From: Planctomycetes bacterium syqfu
Lineage (GTDB): Bacteria > Planctomycetota > Phycisphaerae > Phycisphaerales > Phycisphaeraceae
Assembly (NCBI GenBank): GCA_020974905.1
Contig: CP087563.1
Coordinates: forward strand, 6,014,001-6,078,000
Direction: 5' to 3'
DNA length: 64,000 bases
A program made the translations under genes and the position numbers. The notes below the pieces were generated by a model. It had not been told where the DNA came from. It was given only the letters and a program-made list of their open reading frames with translations, and made no database searches. The first letter of the stretch is position 1, and the number at the start of each line of letters is the position of its first letter. Shown here piece after piece: positions 17,203 to 25,287 of this stretch.

Positions 17203-17812
17203 AAGTCACCTCCGGGGTGGATGAGGGATGAGTGGACGAAGTCGAGTTGGTGAGATTGCGCAGGTGACGCAGGTCCTCGAGCACATGCGCGATGGCGCGC
17301 TGACGTTCGGTGTCCTGGATGGTTTGGATCGGGGCGTCCGTGACGTCCGAAGCTGCCGGCTCCAAAACTTGCGTGTCGGCCAAAGCTTCCATGTTGCTCT
17401 GAGCCTGCGGTACTTCTGAGGTTTCCGGGGCCGGGGTCGGGGCCAAAGCGTTGCCAAGCATGTTCAGGACTTGCTTCTGCTGAGCGGGATCCAGTTGCAT
17501 CAACTGATCGATCATGGTCTTGGGCGAAGCGGTCTTGTGCATGACAGGGCGGCTGTAGGTCCCCGCGTGGATCGGCTGCTGCGAAGGCTGATAGCTGTCT
17601 GCCTGTCTGGAGACCGTGGGTTCGGGGTGCACCGAGATGGTCTGCGGCGGACGCTTGCGGGGTTGCTGACGTTTTCTGGCGAACTGACCGGCGGAGCGAT
17701 CCTCGCTGGTCGATTCGTTGGTGGGAGCCACCGAAGTCAGATTGCCATCCTTGGCATGATATTGAGTCGTGTAGTCGCCGCCGGGACCAAGTTGCAGGAC
17801 TGGGATGGCCAT
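16985..17812 (-). CDS. Hypothetical Pro/Gln/Thr-rich protein overlapping lexA
   Basis: A 275-residue frame not recognised. Residues 1-30 (MAIPVLQLGPGGDYTTQYH) and a helical middle (TMIDQLMQLDPAQQKQVLNM; later RAIAHVLEDLRHLRNLTN) look like genuine protein, and codon third positions are GC-rich in this frame. GGAGG lies ten bases before the ATG. The last 70 or so residues lie inside lexA in a different frame and read like a shadow. A competing frame, starting at 17906 after AAGGG, stays open to 17199 and its TGA overlaps the lexA ATG, so a frameshift or sequencing error in the real gene is possible. The true C-terminus is uncertain. Confidence 0.45.
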   Translation of the reverse strand: MAIPVLQLGPGGDYTTQYHAKDGNLTSVAPTNESTSEDRSAGQFARKRQQPRKRPPQTISVHPEPTVSRQADSYQPSQQPIHAGTYSRPVMHKTASPKTMIDQLMQLDPAQQKQVLNMLGNALAPTPAPETSEVPQAQSNMEALADTQVLEPAASDVTDAPIQTIQDTERQRAIAHVLEDLRHLRNLTNSTSSTHPSSTPEVTYESPTLTESDAQATGHRPSHSPVSPSKGLFADDAGAGRCTQRQQGYRIRTRRSAHQKRRPYSPTQQGSLFGS

Positions 17813-18228
17813 GATGATTTCGCCTCCAGGCAAAGTGCTCAGACAGATGGGCCCTGAACATCAGGACTTCGTTCATCTGACGCGACTTTGGATCGACGAT
17901 TTTCATGGTTACCCTTGAACTTTTTACAGCGGTCTGTTCGGTATACGTTAACCTTATTTTCCCCAAACGTCAATAGCCTCATGCAAACAAAGTCAAAATC
18001 GCCACTTACGGGTTATCTGACTGAGATTTTGGCGCTTTGTAAGGGTTTATATTATCGGTCATTACCACATCTAGGGGGTGTTCAAGAGAGTAAAACAATT
18101 TTTAGCGGCAGGGTTGGGATAGCCCTCATTTTTGTAAGGGTTTGCGTTGAGTTGAACAATAAGTTTCATTTGCTGTGTTATGCGGACCATGGGGTGATTC
18201 AAGCACAATTTAAGCCATTTGTTTGAAT
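17813..18228. other. Long non-coding stretch upstream of the lexA region
   Basis: About 400 AT-richer bases with no convincing gene. The plus-strand 112-codon frame (17888-18226) has no ribosome site and no protein-like pattern. On the minus strand, the leader of the lexA-linked ORF includes a start-like ATG at 17906. Promoters for lexA are expected here, but I see no clear -10/-35 pair. Confidence 0.5.
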
Positions 18229-18391
18229 CGCCAAGATACCAAGTTAAGAAAGAGTTGGATCAATGCAATTTAGCCGCATCACTTGTGGTGCGTTATTTGG
18301 GCACAGGTGTGGATCAACACGCGCATCACAAGTGATGCGGCTAAATGTGGCCACGGATAATTTCATCTCGCTTAACTTGGCAATCTTGGCG
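18229..18391. repeat. Nested composite of two inverted-repeat families
   Basis: Outer arms: CGCCAAGATACCAAGTTAAG (18229-18248) and CTTAACTTGGCAATCTTGGCG (18371-18391), one indel apart, of the CGCCAAG family seen at 9009. Inner arms: ATTTAGCCGCATCACTTGTG (18268-18287) and its perfect 20-bp complement (18327-18346), of the TTTAGCCGC family seen again at 41483. Each inner arm also forms its own small hairpin (GCATCAC-AA-GTGATGC). One element seems to have landed inside the other. Confidence 0.85.
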
Positions 18392-18540
18392 TCTTGTCGG
18401 TTCAAAACTCTCATGCCCGAAAAACCATCATTACTCTTTAATTATGTCCACTAGCCATGGAATCAATTAGTCTCTACCATGGTTGATTCGACATGACTCT
18501 ACAATTTTGACACGCTTTTTTTAGTGAAACGAGCTACCTC

Positions 18541-20382
18541 ATGGCTAAAGCGAAACAACCCGAGCCGTTACTCCGTACACCTGAAGATCAGATGGGCGGT
18601 GTTGAACAATTCAAGCTGGAATCCAACGGTGCGGTCGGCAATCTCCATGCTGACCTGCGCGACGTCTCTATGGATGATGTCGTCGAAGCCACCGAACAGA
18701 TTGCCAAGAGCCACGGCATTTACCTGGAATACAACCGCGCGACCACCGGCAAGGAAAAAGACTGGATGTACATGATCCGCATCTCCGTCCCCGGCGGTGG
18801 TGGATTCGACTTACGCCAGTGGCAGGTCATCGACGAAATTGCCAACAAGTACACCACCAATCCCGATGGTGCAACCTCCATCCGTCTGACCACCCGTCAG
18901 AACATTCAGTTCCATTGGGTCAAAAAGAAAGACATCATCAACCTCGTCCAGGACGTGGCACACAGCGGCTACTTCACGCTCAACGGTTGTGGTGACAATG
19001 CCCGTAACGTCATGGGCTGCCCGCTGTCGAAGTTCTCAAACGTGTTCGATGCCAACGCATTGGCGCACGAATTCGGCGCGTACTTCCGACTCCCGGCTGA
19101 AGCGCACATCCAGATTTTCGAAATCGACACCAGCTTGATCTCAACGCCTGAGAAACACTTCAGCTACGGCAAGCGACTGCTCAACCGTAAATTTAAAATC
19201 GGTATCGGTGCGGTTCACCAAAATGAAAACGGTGACTGGTACAACGACAATTGTGTCGAAATGCGCACCAACGATGTGGGCATCGCACCCATCGTCGAGA
19301 ACGGCAAAGTCGATCACATGATGCTCTACATCGGTGGCGGACAAGGTGAAAAACTCGGCAAGCCCACCATGGCCTGTCTGGGTAAGCCGCTGGGCGTTGT
19401 CCATAAAGATGAAGTCCTCAAGGCTACCGATGCGATCATGGCAACCCACCAGGAGTGGGGCGACCGCAAAAACCGTCACTGGGCACGCCTCAAGTACGTC
19501 GTCCAGGCGCAAGGTGTCGCATGGTGGCAGCAACAGGTCAAGGCTGCAGGCGTCAACCTCGCGGACCCCATCGAAAATTTCTATCCCGGCGAACGTTGCA
19601 TGCATCACGGCTGGGCGCATCAGCCGTCCAATGATCTGTGGAGTTACGGTGCTTACATTGAAAGTGGTCGCTTGATGGATGGTCATGAAAATGGCGATCT
19701 CAAGTCCATGGTCACCGGCACGCTGGAAGCCTTCGAAGGTGTCGAAGCGTTGATCACGCCGAATCAGGATCTGGTCTTTGCCAACATCCCCGCTGAGGCG
19801 AAGCAAGATTTTGTTGCCAAGCTCGAATCCTATGGACACGGCAAACGCAACGGCAAAGCTTACTCCAAACTCCGCGTGCTCTCGGGCGCCTGCGTTGGTC
19901 TTCCCACCTGTCGTTTGGCCACCGCGGACTCCGAACGCTACGAACCCACGCTCATCGATCAACTCGAAGAACTCGGCTACGGCGACACCTGCGAATCCAT
20001 CGGCATCACCGGCTGCGAACGTCAGTGCTTCCGTCCTGCAACCAAGTCCATCGGACTCCTCGGCCAGGGCCCCGGTCGTTACTCCATCAAACTCGGTGGC
20101 AGCGAAGACGGCTCCACGCAAGGCCAATACATCAGTGATGGTGAGAAGTGGTATTTGGCACAGGTGACGGATGATGTCCTGCCACAGGTGCTTGGTTTGA
20201 TCATTGACCACTACAAGGAAAACCGCAAGGACGAAGCTGAAGGCATGGGCGCCTTCCATCAACGCATCGGCATGAAGGCCATGATCGAGATGTTCAAAGC
20301 CAACGAACTGACCGCACCGCTGATGGAGAAAACCCGTCCCGCGCCGTATGCCCCGGTCGAGGCCGCGGACGTGTTGCATTAA
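18541..20382 (+). CDS. Siroheme- and 4Fe-4S-dependent sulfite/nitrite reductase
   Basis: A 613-residue assimilatory-type reductase performing a six-electron reduction of sulfite to sulfide or nitrite to ammonia, probably ferredoxin-fed. Two parachute-like half domains are seen. Substrate arginines lie in RLTTRQNIQFHWV, followed by GCGDNARNVMGCP. The cluster/siroheme cysteines are C-x5-C in SGACVGLPTCRLA and C-x3-C in GITGCERQCFRP. ACVGLPTC resembles the ferredoxin-sulfite reductase form more than NirA, so sulfite is slightly preferred. The start MAKAKQPEPL has no strong ribosome site; a TACAAT at 18500 could be the -10. It is flanked by repeats on both sides. Confidence 0.88.
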   Translation: MAKAKQPEPLLRTPEDQMGGVEQFKLESNGAVGNLHADLRDVSMDDVVEATEQIAKSHGIYLEYNRATTGKEKDWMYMIRISVPGGGGFDLRQWQVIDEIANKYTTNPDGATSIRLTTRQNIQFHWVKKKDIINLVQDVAHSGYFTLNGCGDNARNVMGCPLSKFSNVFDANALAHEFGAYFRLPAEAHIQIFEIDTSLISTPEKHFSYGKRLLNRKFKIGIGAVHQNENGDWYNDNCVEMRTNDVGIAPIVENGKVDHMMLYIGGGQGEKLGKPTMACLGKPLGVVHKDEVLKATDAIMATHQEWGDRKNRHWARLKYVVQAQGVAWWQQQVKAAGVNLADPIENFYPGERCMHHGWAHQPSNDLWSYGAYIESGRLMDGHENGDLKSMVTGTLEAFEGVEALITPNQDLVFANIPAEAKQDFVAKLESYGHGKRNGKAYSKLRVLSGACVGLPTCRLATADSERYEPTLIDQLEELGYGDTCESIGITGCERQCFRPATKSIGLLGQGPGRYSIKLGGSEDGSTQGQYISDGEKWYLAQVTDDVLPQVLGLIIDHYKENRKDEAEGMGAFHQRIGMKAMIEMFKANELTAPLMEKTRPAPYAPVEAADVLH

Positions 20383-20407
20383 CACACTTGTTTTCAAGAC
20401 ATTTTTT

Positions 20408-20500
20408 ACCGCAGAGACGCAGAGTTCGCAGAGATCAAACAGGTGAAATCAAAATGATTCCGATCCTGTTTTAACTCAGCGTCCTCTGCGTCTCTGCGGT
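20408..20500. repeat. Inverted repeat of the CGCAGAG family
   Basis: The left arm (20408-20433, ACCGCAGAGACGCAGAG...) and right arm (20475-20500, ...CTCTGCGTCTCTGCGGT) are reverse complements over most of 26 bases. The pair lies directly after the sulfite reductase gene. A related left arm is at 40917. Confidence 0.8.
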
Positions 20501-20515
20501 TTTATTTTTTTAGCC

Positions 20516-20521
20516 TATAAT
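20516..20521 (+). promoter_or_regulatory. TATAAT -10 box immediately before an ATG
   Basis: A perfect TATAAT is followed by TCTCACC and the ATG at 20529. With normal spacing, transcription would begin within one or two bases of the start codon, and no Shine-Dalgarno exists. Confidence 0.5.
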
Positions 20522-20528
20522 TCTCACC

Positions 20529-21422
20529 ATGACCGACACCACTGCCAAAGGTAAACCGCGTCCCGCACTGTTTCGTGCGTTGGGCAAGAACGAACCGCCG
20601 ACTGAAATCACAGCCGATGGGCAGCGGTATGTACAGGTTAAAATCCTCAAACATGACTCATGGGCTGCGACGGGCTTGTATATCGGTGCTGATGATTCGG
20701 AAGTGGCAGGGCAGAAAATCATTGCCAAGTTTAATCGTCAGCAGTCCATTCTCGGTTTCCCGATGAAGTGGTTGGGGTTCATCCTTGCCAGCGGGGAACA
20801 CACCATCATGAAAGCGATGGATGATGAACCGACGATCGCGCACAGCTTCGATGTGATTGAAGTGGATGGCAAGCCGGTGTATCACGTGGCTGCACACAAG
20901 TACATTGATGGTCACCCGATGACACCGGCAGATCGTGAACATTTGACGGACGAATTTTTCCCGACGCTCAAAGCGGTGTTGGAGAAATTGCATTCTCGTG
21001 GCATTGCGTATGTGGACATGAACAAGGCCGAGAACGTCATCGTTGGTGATGATGGTTTGCCCCACTTGATCGATTACCAGATCAGTTTCATGCTCCCCAA
21101 ATGGTGGCCGGGAAATTGGTTTGGGACAAAGGTCTTGCTTTGGGTGTTGCAGCAGTCGGACATGTATCATTTGATGAAGCATTGGATTCGTTACCGCCCG
21201 GATCAGTTGCCCGAGGATCAACGTGATATCAACAAACATCGCCCGATCTGGATTCGCGGTTGGCGATGTCTGGCAACCCCGTTCCGTGAGACGCGTCGTC
21301 GGTTGCTGGTGCTCGTGGGCATTCGCAAGGGCAAAGGTAAGTCCGTCACCGAGCATGCCCCCGAGGATGCCGTGCAACGCCAGATGAGTCAGACAAACAC
21401 GTCAGAAAACACATCCGCCTAA
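20529..21422 (+). CDS. Protein kinase-like protein (RIO/LPS-kinase type fold)
   Basis: A 297-residue protein with kinase-like motifs. A candidate ATP lysine is in KIIAKFNRQ. A catalytic-loop equivalent YVDMNKAENVIV (Asp and Asn in D-x-x-x-x-E-N) follows GIAYV, and LIDYQISF replaces the DFG segment with DYQ. This is the pattern of atypical kinases such as the Kdo/WaaP or RIO group; the substrate may be a lipid-linked sugar or a protein. The C-terminal 80 residues are basic (ETRRRLLVLVGIRKGKGK). Translation seems leaderless. An STAS protein follows 48 bases downstream. Confidence 0.65.
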   Translation: MTDTTAKGKPRPALFRALGKNEPPTEITADGQRYVQVKILKHDSWAATGLYIGADDSEVAGQKIIAKFNRQQSILGFPMKWLGFILASGEHTIMKAMDDEPTIAHSFDVIEVDGKPVYHVAAHKYIDGHPMTPADREHLTDEFFPTLKAVLEKLHSRGIAYVDMNKAENVIVGDDGLPHLIDYQISFMLPKWWPGNWFGTKVLLWVLQQSDMYHLMKHWIRYRPDQLPEDQRDINKHRPIWIRGWRCLATPFRETRRRLLVLVGIRKGKGKSVTEHAPEDAVQRQMSQTNTSENTSA

Positions 21423-21469
21423 TCATTTGAAAATAACAGTCGGTTAGTCTTCGGTGGTCCATATCAATC

Positions 21470-21829
21470 ATGACCCAGGAGACTGTTGCGATGCAGATGG
21501 AAATTCTCGATGCTGGCGGTAATGTGACGCATGTGAAACTGCTTGGCACGATGGATGCCAACGGTGCATATGAAAACATCATGCGATTTGAAAACGTGGT
21601 GACTTCCGCCCGTGAACATGCGCTGGTCGATATGTCGGATTTGTCCTTTATCAGTTCCATCGGCATGAGCGCGTTTGTCGAGTCCGCCAAAGCCTTGCGC
21701 CGGACAGCACACAAGCTTGTACTCTATGCCTTGCAACCCAATGTCAAAACCGCGTTGCAGACCGCCGGTTTGGATAAGTTGATGGTATTGGCTGACGACA
21801 TGCAACAGGCGCAGGACGTTTTGGCCTGA
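21470..21829 (+). CDS. STAS-domain anti-sigma factor antagonist
   Basis: A 119-residue single STAS domain like SpoIIAA or RsbV. The strand VTHVKLLGTMDANGAYE opens the domain, and LVDMSDLSFISSIGMSAF carries the serine site phosphorylated by a partner anti-sigma kinase in this family (Ser-Ser-Ile-Gly). Such proteins act in partner switching in the cytoplasm. No anti-sigma kinase of the HATPase type is adjacent, and the upstream kinase-like gene is of another fold. There is no clear Shine-Dalgarno. Confidence 0.88.
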   Translation: MTQETVAMQMEILDAGGNVTHVKLLGTMDANGAYENIMRFENVVTSAREHALVDMSDLSFISSIGMSAFVESAKALRRTAHKLVLYALQPNVKTALQTAGLDKLMVLADDMQQAQDVLA

Positions 21830-22010
21830 TCTATCGGATATTGAATTTGTATTCCTGTGGCAGAACTTTCTAACCGAAACCTAACAATACATTGATACGA
21901 TTCTCATCTAGTTTGCATCAAACACTAAAAACCAGATGAAGTAATCATGGTGCAAATGCAGGTCATTGATCACTGGTTAAAGAATCATACCCAGACCAGG
22001 GGGTCCAAAC

Positions 22011-22050
22011 GCAAACGGGATGCGACCTTAACAGGCGCATCCCGTTTTGC
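22011..22050. terminator. Stem-loop between convergent genes
   Basis: AAACGGGATGCG and CGCATCCCGTTT (22013-22024, 22036-22047) form a perfect 12-bp stem with an 11-base loop. The following T-run is short. It sits between the STAS gene and the PEP-CTERM gene that converge here. Confidence 0.65.
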
Positions 22051-22108
22051 ATTGATGGCCAGGTGGGACATCTCAGTCACACCCGCGTTTTACTTTTCGT
22101 TTTCAGGA

Positions 22109-22801
22109 TCAGGCAACACGCTTGCGCTTCGGACGCATGCCGATCATCAAAGCGCCAAAAGCAAGTAGACTTGCCGACGCCGGTTCGGGGACGACGGTCA
22201 CGGATGTCAGTGCACCGGAACCTGCGAAGTGGACCTTGATCTGATCGAAGAGGGCAGCACCGCGTGTGAGATCGCTGTAGCCGTTATCACCATTAGGTGC
22301 GACACTGAAGCCTGCCTGCAACACACCGTCGAGCAGGAAGCTGATACTGCCACCGGATTCTTCGATATCCAGGAAGCCGAACGTCACGTCACCGCTTTGG
22401 TCCGCATCAAAGTCGAATTGGATATAGCCGGGGAATGAACCCGCCTGGTCGTTGGGATCGTCGACATAGCCGTCGTTGTTGTTGTCAGCGATGGTGGTCG
22501 GGATGATCAGGACGTTATCCAGATCAACACTGTTGTTATAGCCGGGCGTCTCCAGATCGGGATCGTTGCCGGTGGGATTGGCGGTGTCAAAAGTGATGGC
22601 AAAGTCCGGGCCGTACTGGTTGTAGGCCGAGATGTTGATGCCCCAGTTGGCGTATTCATTATCAATGAACTGGCCGGCCTGGATGGCGTTGCCATAGCTG
22701 TCGGTGTCGAAATCCAGAACGAGTGCTGCCTGTGATTTCTGGCTGATCATGGCGATGGTCAGCAGTGCGATGAACATGGTAAGAAGTTTGGTTGTTTTCA
22801 T
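22109..22801 (-). CDS. PEP-CTERM sorting domain protein
   Basis: A 230-residue secreted protein. A signal peptide (LLTMFIALLTIAMISQKSQA) is followed by a beta-rich body with an acidic, possibly calcium-binding loop (NNNDGYVDDPND). It ends with VPEPASASLLAFGALMIGM and a basic RPKRKR tail, the PEP-CTERM signal recognised by exosortase at the inner membrane. No exosortase is in the window. AGGGG precedes the ATG. Its leader contains a CCCTG-T5-CAGGG hairpin (22889-22903) and a half-conserved copy of the LacI-type palindrome at 22921. Confidence 0.92.
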   Translation of the reverse strand: MKTTKLLTMFIALLTIAMISQKSQAALVLDFDTDSYGNAIQAGQFIDNEYANWGINISAYNQYGPDFAITFDTANPTGNDPDLETPGYNNSVDLDNVLIIPTTIADNNNDGYVDDPNDQAGSFPGYIQFDFDADQSGDVTFGFLDIEESGGSISFLLDGVLQAGFSVAPNGDNGYSDLTRGAALFDQIKVHFAGSGALTSVTVVPEPASASLLAFGALMIGMRPKRKRVA

Positions 22802-22920
22802 GAGAGACCCCTTTGTGTTTGAGTTGTGAGAAAGGGACCTCAGAAACGAGACGATGTCGGATGACTTTAGTTATGGTTGTGATTTTATCCCTGTTTTTCA
22901 GGGGGATATGTGCATGATTG

Positions 22921-22936
22921 ATACAAACGTTACAAG
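22921..22936. promoter_or_regulatory. Incomplete copy of the ATACAAACGTTTGTAT palindrome
   Basis: ATACAAACGTTACAAG shares its first eleven bases with the perfect palindrome at 6111. It lies 120 bases upstream of the PEP-CTERM gene. It may be a weak site for the same LacI-type regulator or chance. Confidence 0.3.
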
Positions 22937-22983
22937 CTGAAGTTAATGCCAAACGCGAAATTGTGATCCTGCAATCAGCGCAT

Positions 22984-23014
22984 AAAAAAGCGTGATGCCT
23001 TTTACATCACGCTT
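22984..23014 (-). terminator. Intrinsic terminator for the lipoprotein gene
   Basis: Read on the minus strand, AAGCGTGAT and ATCACGCTT (22988-22996, 23006-23014) form a 9-bp stem followed by a run of T. It lies 89 bases past the stop at 23103. Confidence 0.85.
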
Positions 23015-23102
23015 GCCTGATCGCAGACTGTTTGAGCATGTCGCGTACTGTTTCCCCTGACGCAGACATGCCCTGGGTTGGCAGTCCGTTACTGATTTGT
23101 TT

Positions 23103-23408
23103 TTATCGCCACTGGTATTCGCTGTAGTCAGGTTGACCGTTGACGCATTCCAGGCAGTCGCGTTTGACCACGACCGGAGCCGGTGCCGGAGCAGGTGTCG
23201 GTGCGACGTAGGCGACCTTCTTCTGCTCACAGGGCAGGCAGTTGGATGCAGGCTTCACAGCGACCGGTGTCGGTGCGGGTGCACAATCCACGGGTTTGGC
23301 GTTCTCGCAGGGCAAGCAACGCAGTGATGTTTTCTGGGTGCAGGTACAACCGGTAATGAACACGAGCCCCAGGACCCCAAAGACGGTAAGGATGAGTTTT
23401 GCTTTCAT
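23103..23408 (-). CDS. Lipoprotein with three Cys-x-x-Cys repeats
   Basis: A 101-residue protein not recognised. The signal ends in the lipobox VFITGC, so Cys21 would be lipidated. The mature part has three evenly spaced C-L-[PE]-C units (CLPCENAK at 31, CLPCEQKK at 57, CLECVNGQ at 85) separated by Pro/Ala/Val linkers (APAPTPVAVKP, APTPAPAPAPVVVK). The linkers suggest an extended rod, the cysteine pairs a metal- or redox-binding role; neither is proven. The start at 23408 is used because MKAKLILTVF is a normal signal start. A terminator follows the gene. Confidence 0.7.
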   Translation of the reverse strand: MKAKLILTVFGVLGLVFITGCTCTQKTSLRCLPCENAKPVDCAPAPTPVAVKPASNCLPCEQKKVAYVAPTPAPAPAPVVVKRDCLECVNGQPDYSEYQWR

Positions 23409-23505
23409 AGTGATCAAGCTTTATCCCATGGTTTGAGATCATGCGGAATCAAAATGAAATTTTTTGTTTGATGCCAACGCAGAGTTGTCGGTTGTGCAGG
23501 CTGTA

Positions 23506-24072
23506 TCAATTGGCAGGTGTTGATGGCGTTGCTTTGGGGCTGGCAGCGAGCGTCTGGCGTTGGAGCATGGTCTGCAGATCAGACAAGGCGCGTTCGACCC
23601 ACTGTAAATTGCCGGTGAGTTGGCGGTGCATGGCTGGGGACAGGGATGCATCGGTCTTGGCCAAAGGCAATTGCTTGAGTACCTGCGAAAGGGCGATTGT
23701 CTCCGTTGCCCAATCCGGGATGTTGATCATGCGCTCGATGCGTTCCTGACCGTAAAGCTCAACGAGTTGCTTGTGCATGCCCTTGGCCAGCGTGTCCAGT
23801 TCCGTGAGGTGATAATTCAGTTGGACCACAGCTTCCTGCGGGATCGTGGACAGGTCCAGCATCGCCTGGGCGTTGATCATCTCCGCTTCCACACTCGCTG
23901 CCTGACGCGATAGCGATTGGAGCGTGGGCATGACATCCACGGTCGTCTGATCATAAAGCCCCGCAGCCGTCCGGGCATGCAAGGCATATTCGGGCATCGG
24001 ACGCAACGTATAAATGATCACACCAATGGCCAAAGCAGCAGCAATTTTGATTAGACGTTGTCTGTTAACCAT
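23506..24072 (-). CDS. Hypothetical protein with N-terminal membrane anchor
   Basis: A 188-residue protein not recognised. A basic start and one hydrophobic helix (LIKIAAALAIGVIIYTL) anchor it; the rest is helical and probably periplasmic (MPTLQSLSRQAASVEAEMI, LNYHLTELDTLAKGMHKQLV), ending in a Ala/Pro/Thr tail. The start at 24072 is preceded by GAGAGA. A near-perfect palindrome at 24119-24141 lies in its upstream region. No function can be assigned. Confidence 0.6.
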   Translation of the reverse strand: MVNRQRLIKIAAALAIGVIIYTLRPMPEYALHARTAAGLYDQTTVDVMPTLQSLSRQAASVEAEMINAQAMLDLSTIPQEAVVQLNYHLTELDTLAKGMHKQLVELYGQERIERMINIPDWATETIALSQVLKQLPLAKTDASLSPAMHRQLTGNLQWVERALSDLQTMLQRQTLAASPKATPSTPAN

Positions 24073-24118
24073 GTCTCTCTCGTTTCCCTGGATCATTGAC
24101 AGACTCGTTATCGACCAA

Positions 24119-24141
24119 TTGACTTGATCGATCAAGGTCAA
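24119..24141. promoter_or_regulatory. 23-bp near-perfect palindrome
   Basis: TTGAC-TTGATCGATCAA-G-GTCAA: the 12-bp core is perfectly palindromic and the flanking TTGAC/GTCAA pair extends it. It lies 47 bases upstream of the minus-strand anchor protein and 112 bases upstream of the plus-strand oxidoreductase, a place for a dimeric repressor or activator. Confidence 0.5.
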
Positions 24142-24252
24142 TTAACGGTTATAACGGAAAAAACGCCTGTAATCATTGCATACTTATCGGTCATCAAATA
24201 CAGGGTGTGATAAGATGCGTATCTGCAATTCACAGCAATAAAGGATTGGATC

Positions 24253-25287
24253 ATGACCGAACGTTTGCGATGGGGCATCATGGGGACCGGCAATATTGCC
24301 AATCAATTCGCCCAGGGACTCGCCGGATCATCACGCGGGCAATTAACCGCTGCTGCATCACGCACGCAGGCTTCCGCATCAACCTTCACCGACAAGCACG
24401 ACGCCAAGGCCCATGCCTTTGAAGGCTACGAGCGATTATTGGACTGTGCTGATGTGGATGCGATTTACCTGGCACTCCCCAATCACATGCACATGGCGTG
24501 GACACTCAAAGCACTGCAGGCTGGCAAGCACGTTCTCTGTGAAAAACCGATTGCCAACAATGCCGACCAGGCCGCAGCGATGTTTGAGCAAGCTAAGGCG
24601 TCAGGCAAAGTGTTGGTCGAAGCCTTCATGTATCGCAGTCACCCGCTGCATCATGCCATCGCCCAGCAAATCGCAGAAGGCGCTATCGGCAAGATTCAGG
24701 CCATCCGCACCAGCTTCTGTTTCAAGGTCGCCAAACCTGAGGGGAACATCCGATTCAGTCGCGCTTGTGCCGGTGGGGCATTGATGGACATTGGCTGTTA
24801 CTGCGTGAACTTCTCACGTCACTACATCGGCTCAGAACCCCAGGCCGTCCATGCAACGTCACGTCTCAACGACGACGGTGTGGACATTCTCACCAGTGGG
24901 ACCATGCACTTTGCCGACGACATCCTCGCCAGCTTCACCTGTGGCATGACACTGCACGCGGACAACGCCGCCTACATCTGTGGCGATGAAGGCTACATCA
25001 CCATCCCCATTCCCTGGAAGCCACCCGCCGAGAAGGCGACCTATACGCTTAACCGTGGCACGCCGCCGCGCATGGACAAAGGTGCTGCCGCCGCCGGCCC
25101 CATGTCCAAGCAAGTCGCCGTCGATGCCGGGCGCCCGTTGTATGGTTTGGAGGCCGACGACTTCGCTGCCGTGGTGATGGATGGTGCAACACCGACCATC
25201 ACCGCCCAGGACACCATCGCCAACATGCAGACGCTTGATGCGCTGCGTGAATCTGCAGGTGTGATTTTTGACGGAGAACAAGCATGA
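24253..25287 (+). CDS. Gfo/Idh/MocA family oxidoreductase (dihydrodiol dehydrogenase-like)
   Basis: A 344-residue NAD(P)-dependent dehydrogenase. RWGIMGTGNIANQFAQGL gives the Rossmann GxGxIA loop, CEKPIANN the family EKP with the catalytic Lys, and GGALMDIGCYCVNFSRHY the C-terminal D-x-G-x-Y segment characteristic of the xylose/dihydrodiol dehydrogenase subgroup. The weak ribosome site AAAGGA precedes the ATG. Its last four bases overlap rpiB, so the two are co-translated and may serve one sugar pathway. Confidence 0.85.
   Translation: MTERLRWGIMGTGNIANQFAQGLAGSSRGQLTAAASRTQASASTFTDKHDAKAHAFEGYERLLDCADVDAIYLALPNHMHMAWTLKALQAGKHVLCEKPIANNADQAAAMFEQAKASGKVLVEAFMYRSHPLHHAIAQQIAEGAIGKIQAIRTSFCFKVAKPEGNIRFSRACAGGALMDIGCYCVNFSRHYIGSEPQAVHATSRLNDDGVDILTSGTMHFADDILASFTCGMTLHADNAAYICGDEGYITIPIPWKPPAEKATYTLNRGTPPRMDKGAAAAGPMSKQVAVDAGRPLYGLEADDFAAVVMDGATPTITAQDTIANMQTLDALRESAGVIFDGEQA

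Noticed and set aside
17888-18226. A 112-codon plus-strand ORF upstream of the sulfite reductase
   Set aside because: No ribosome site or motif, and it overlaps the start of the lexA-linked minus-strand gene.
19141-20397. A 418-codon minus-strand ORF
   Set aside because: It lies entirely antisense to the sulfite reductase gene, has no domain pattern and follows from the codon use of the real gene.
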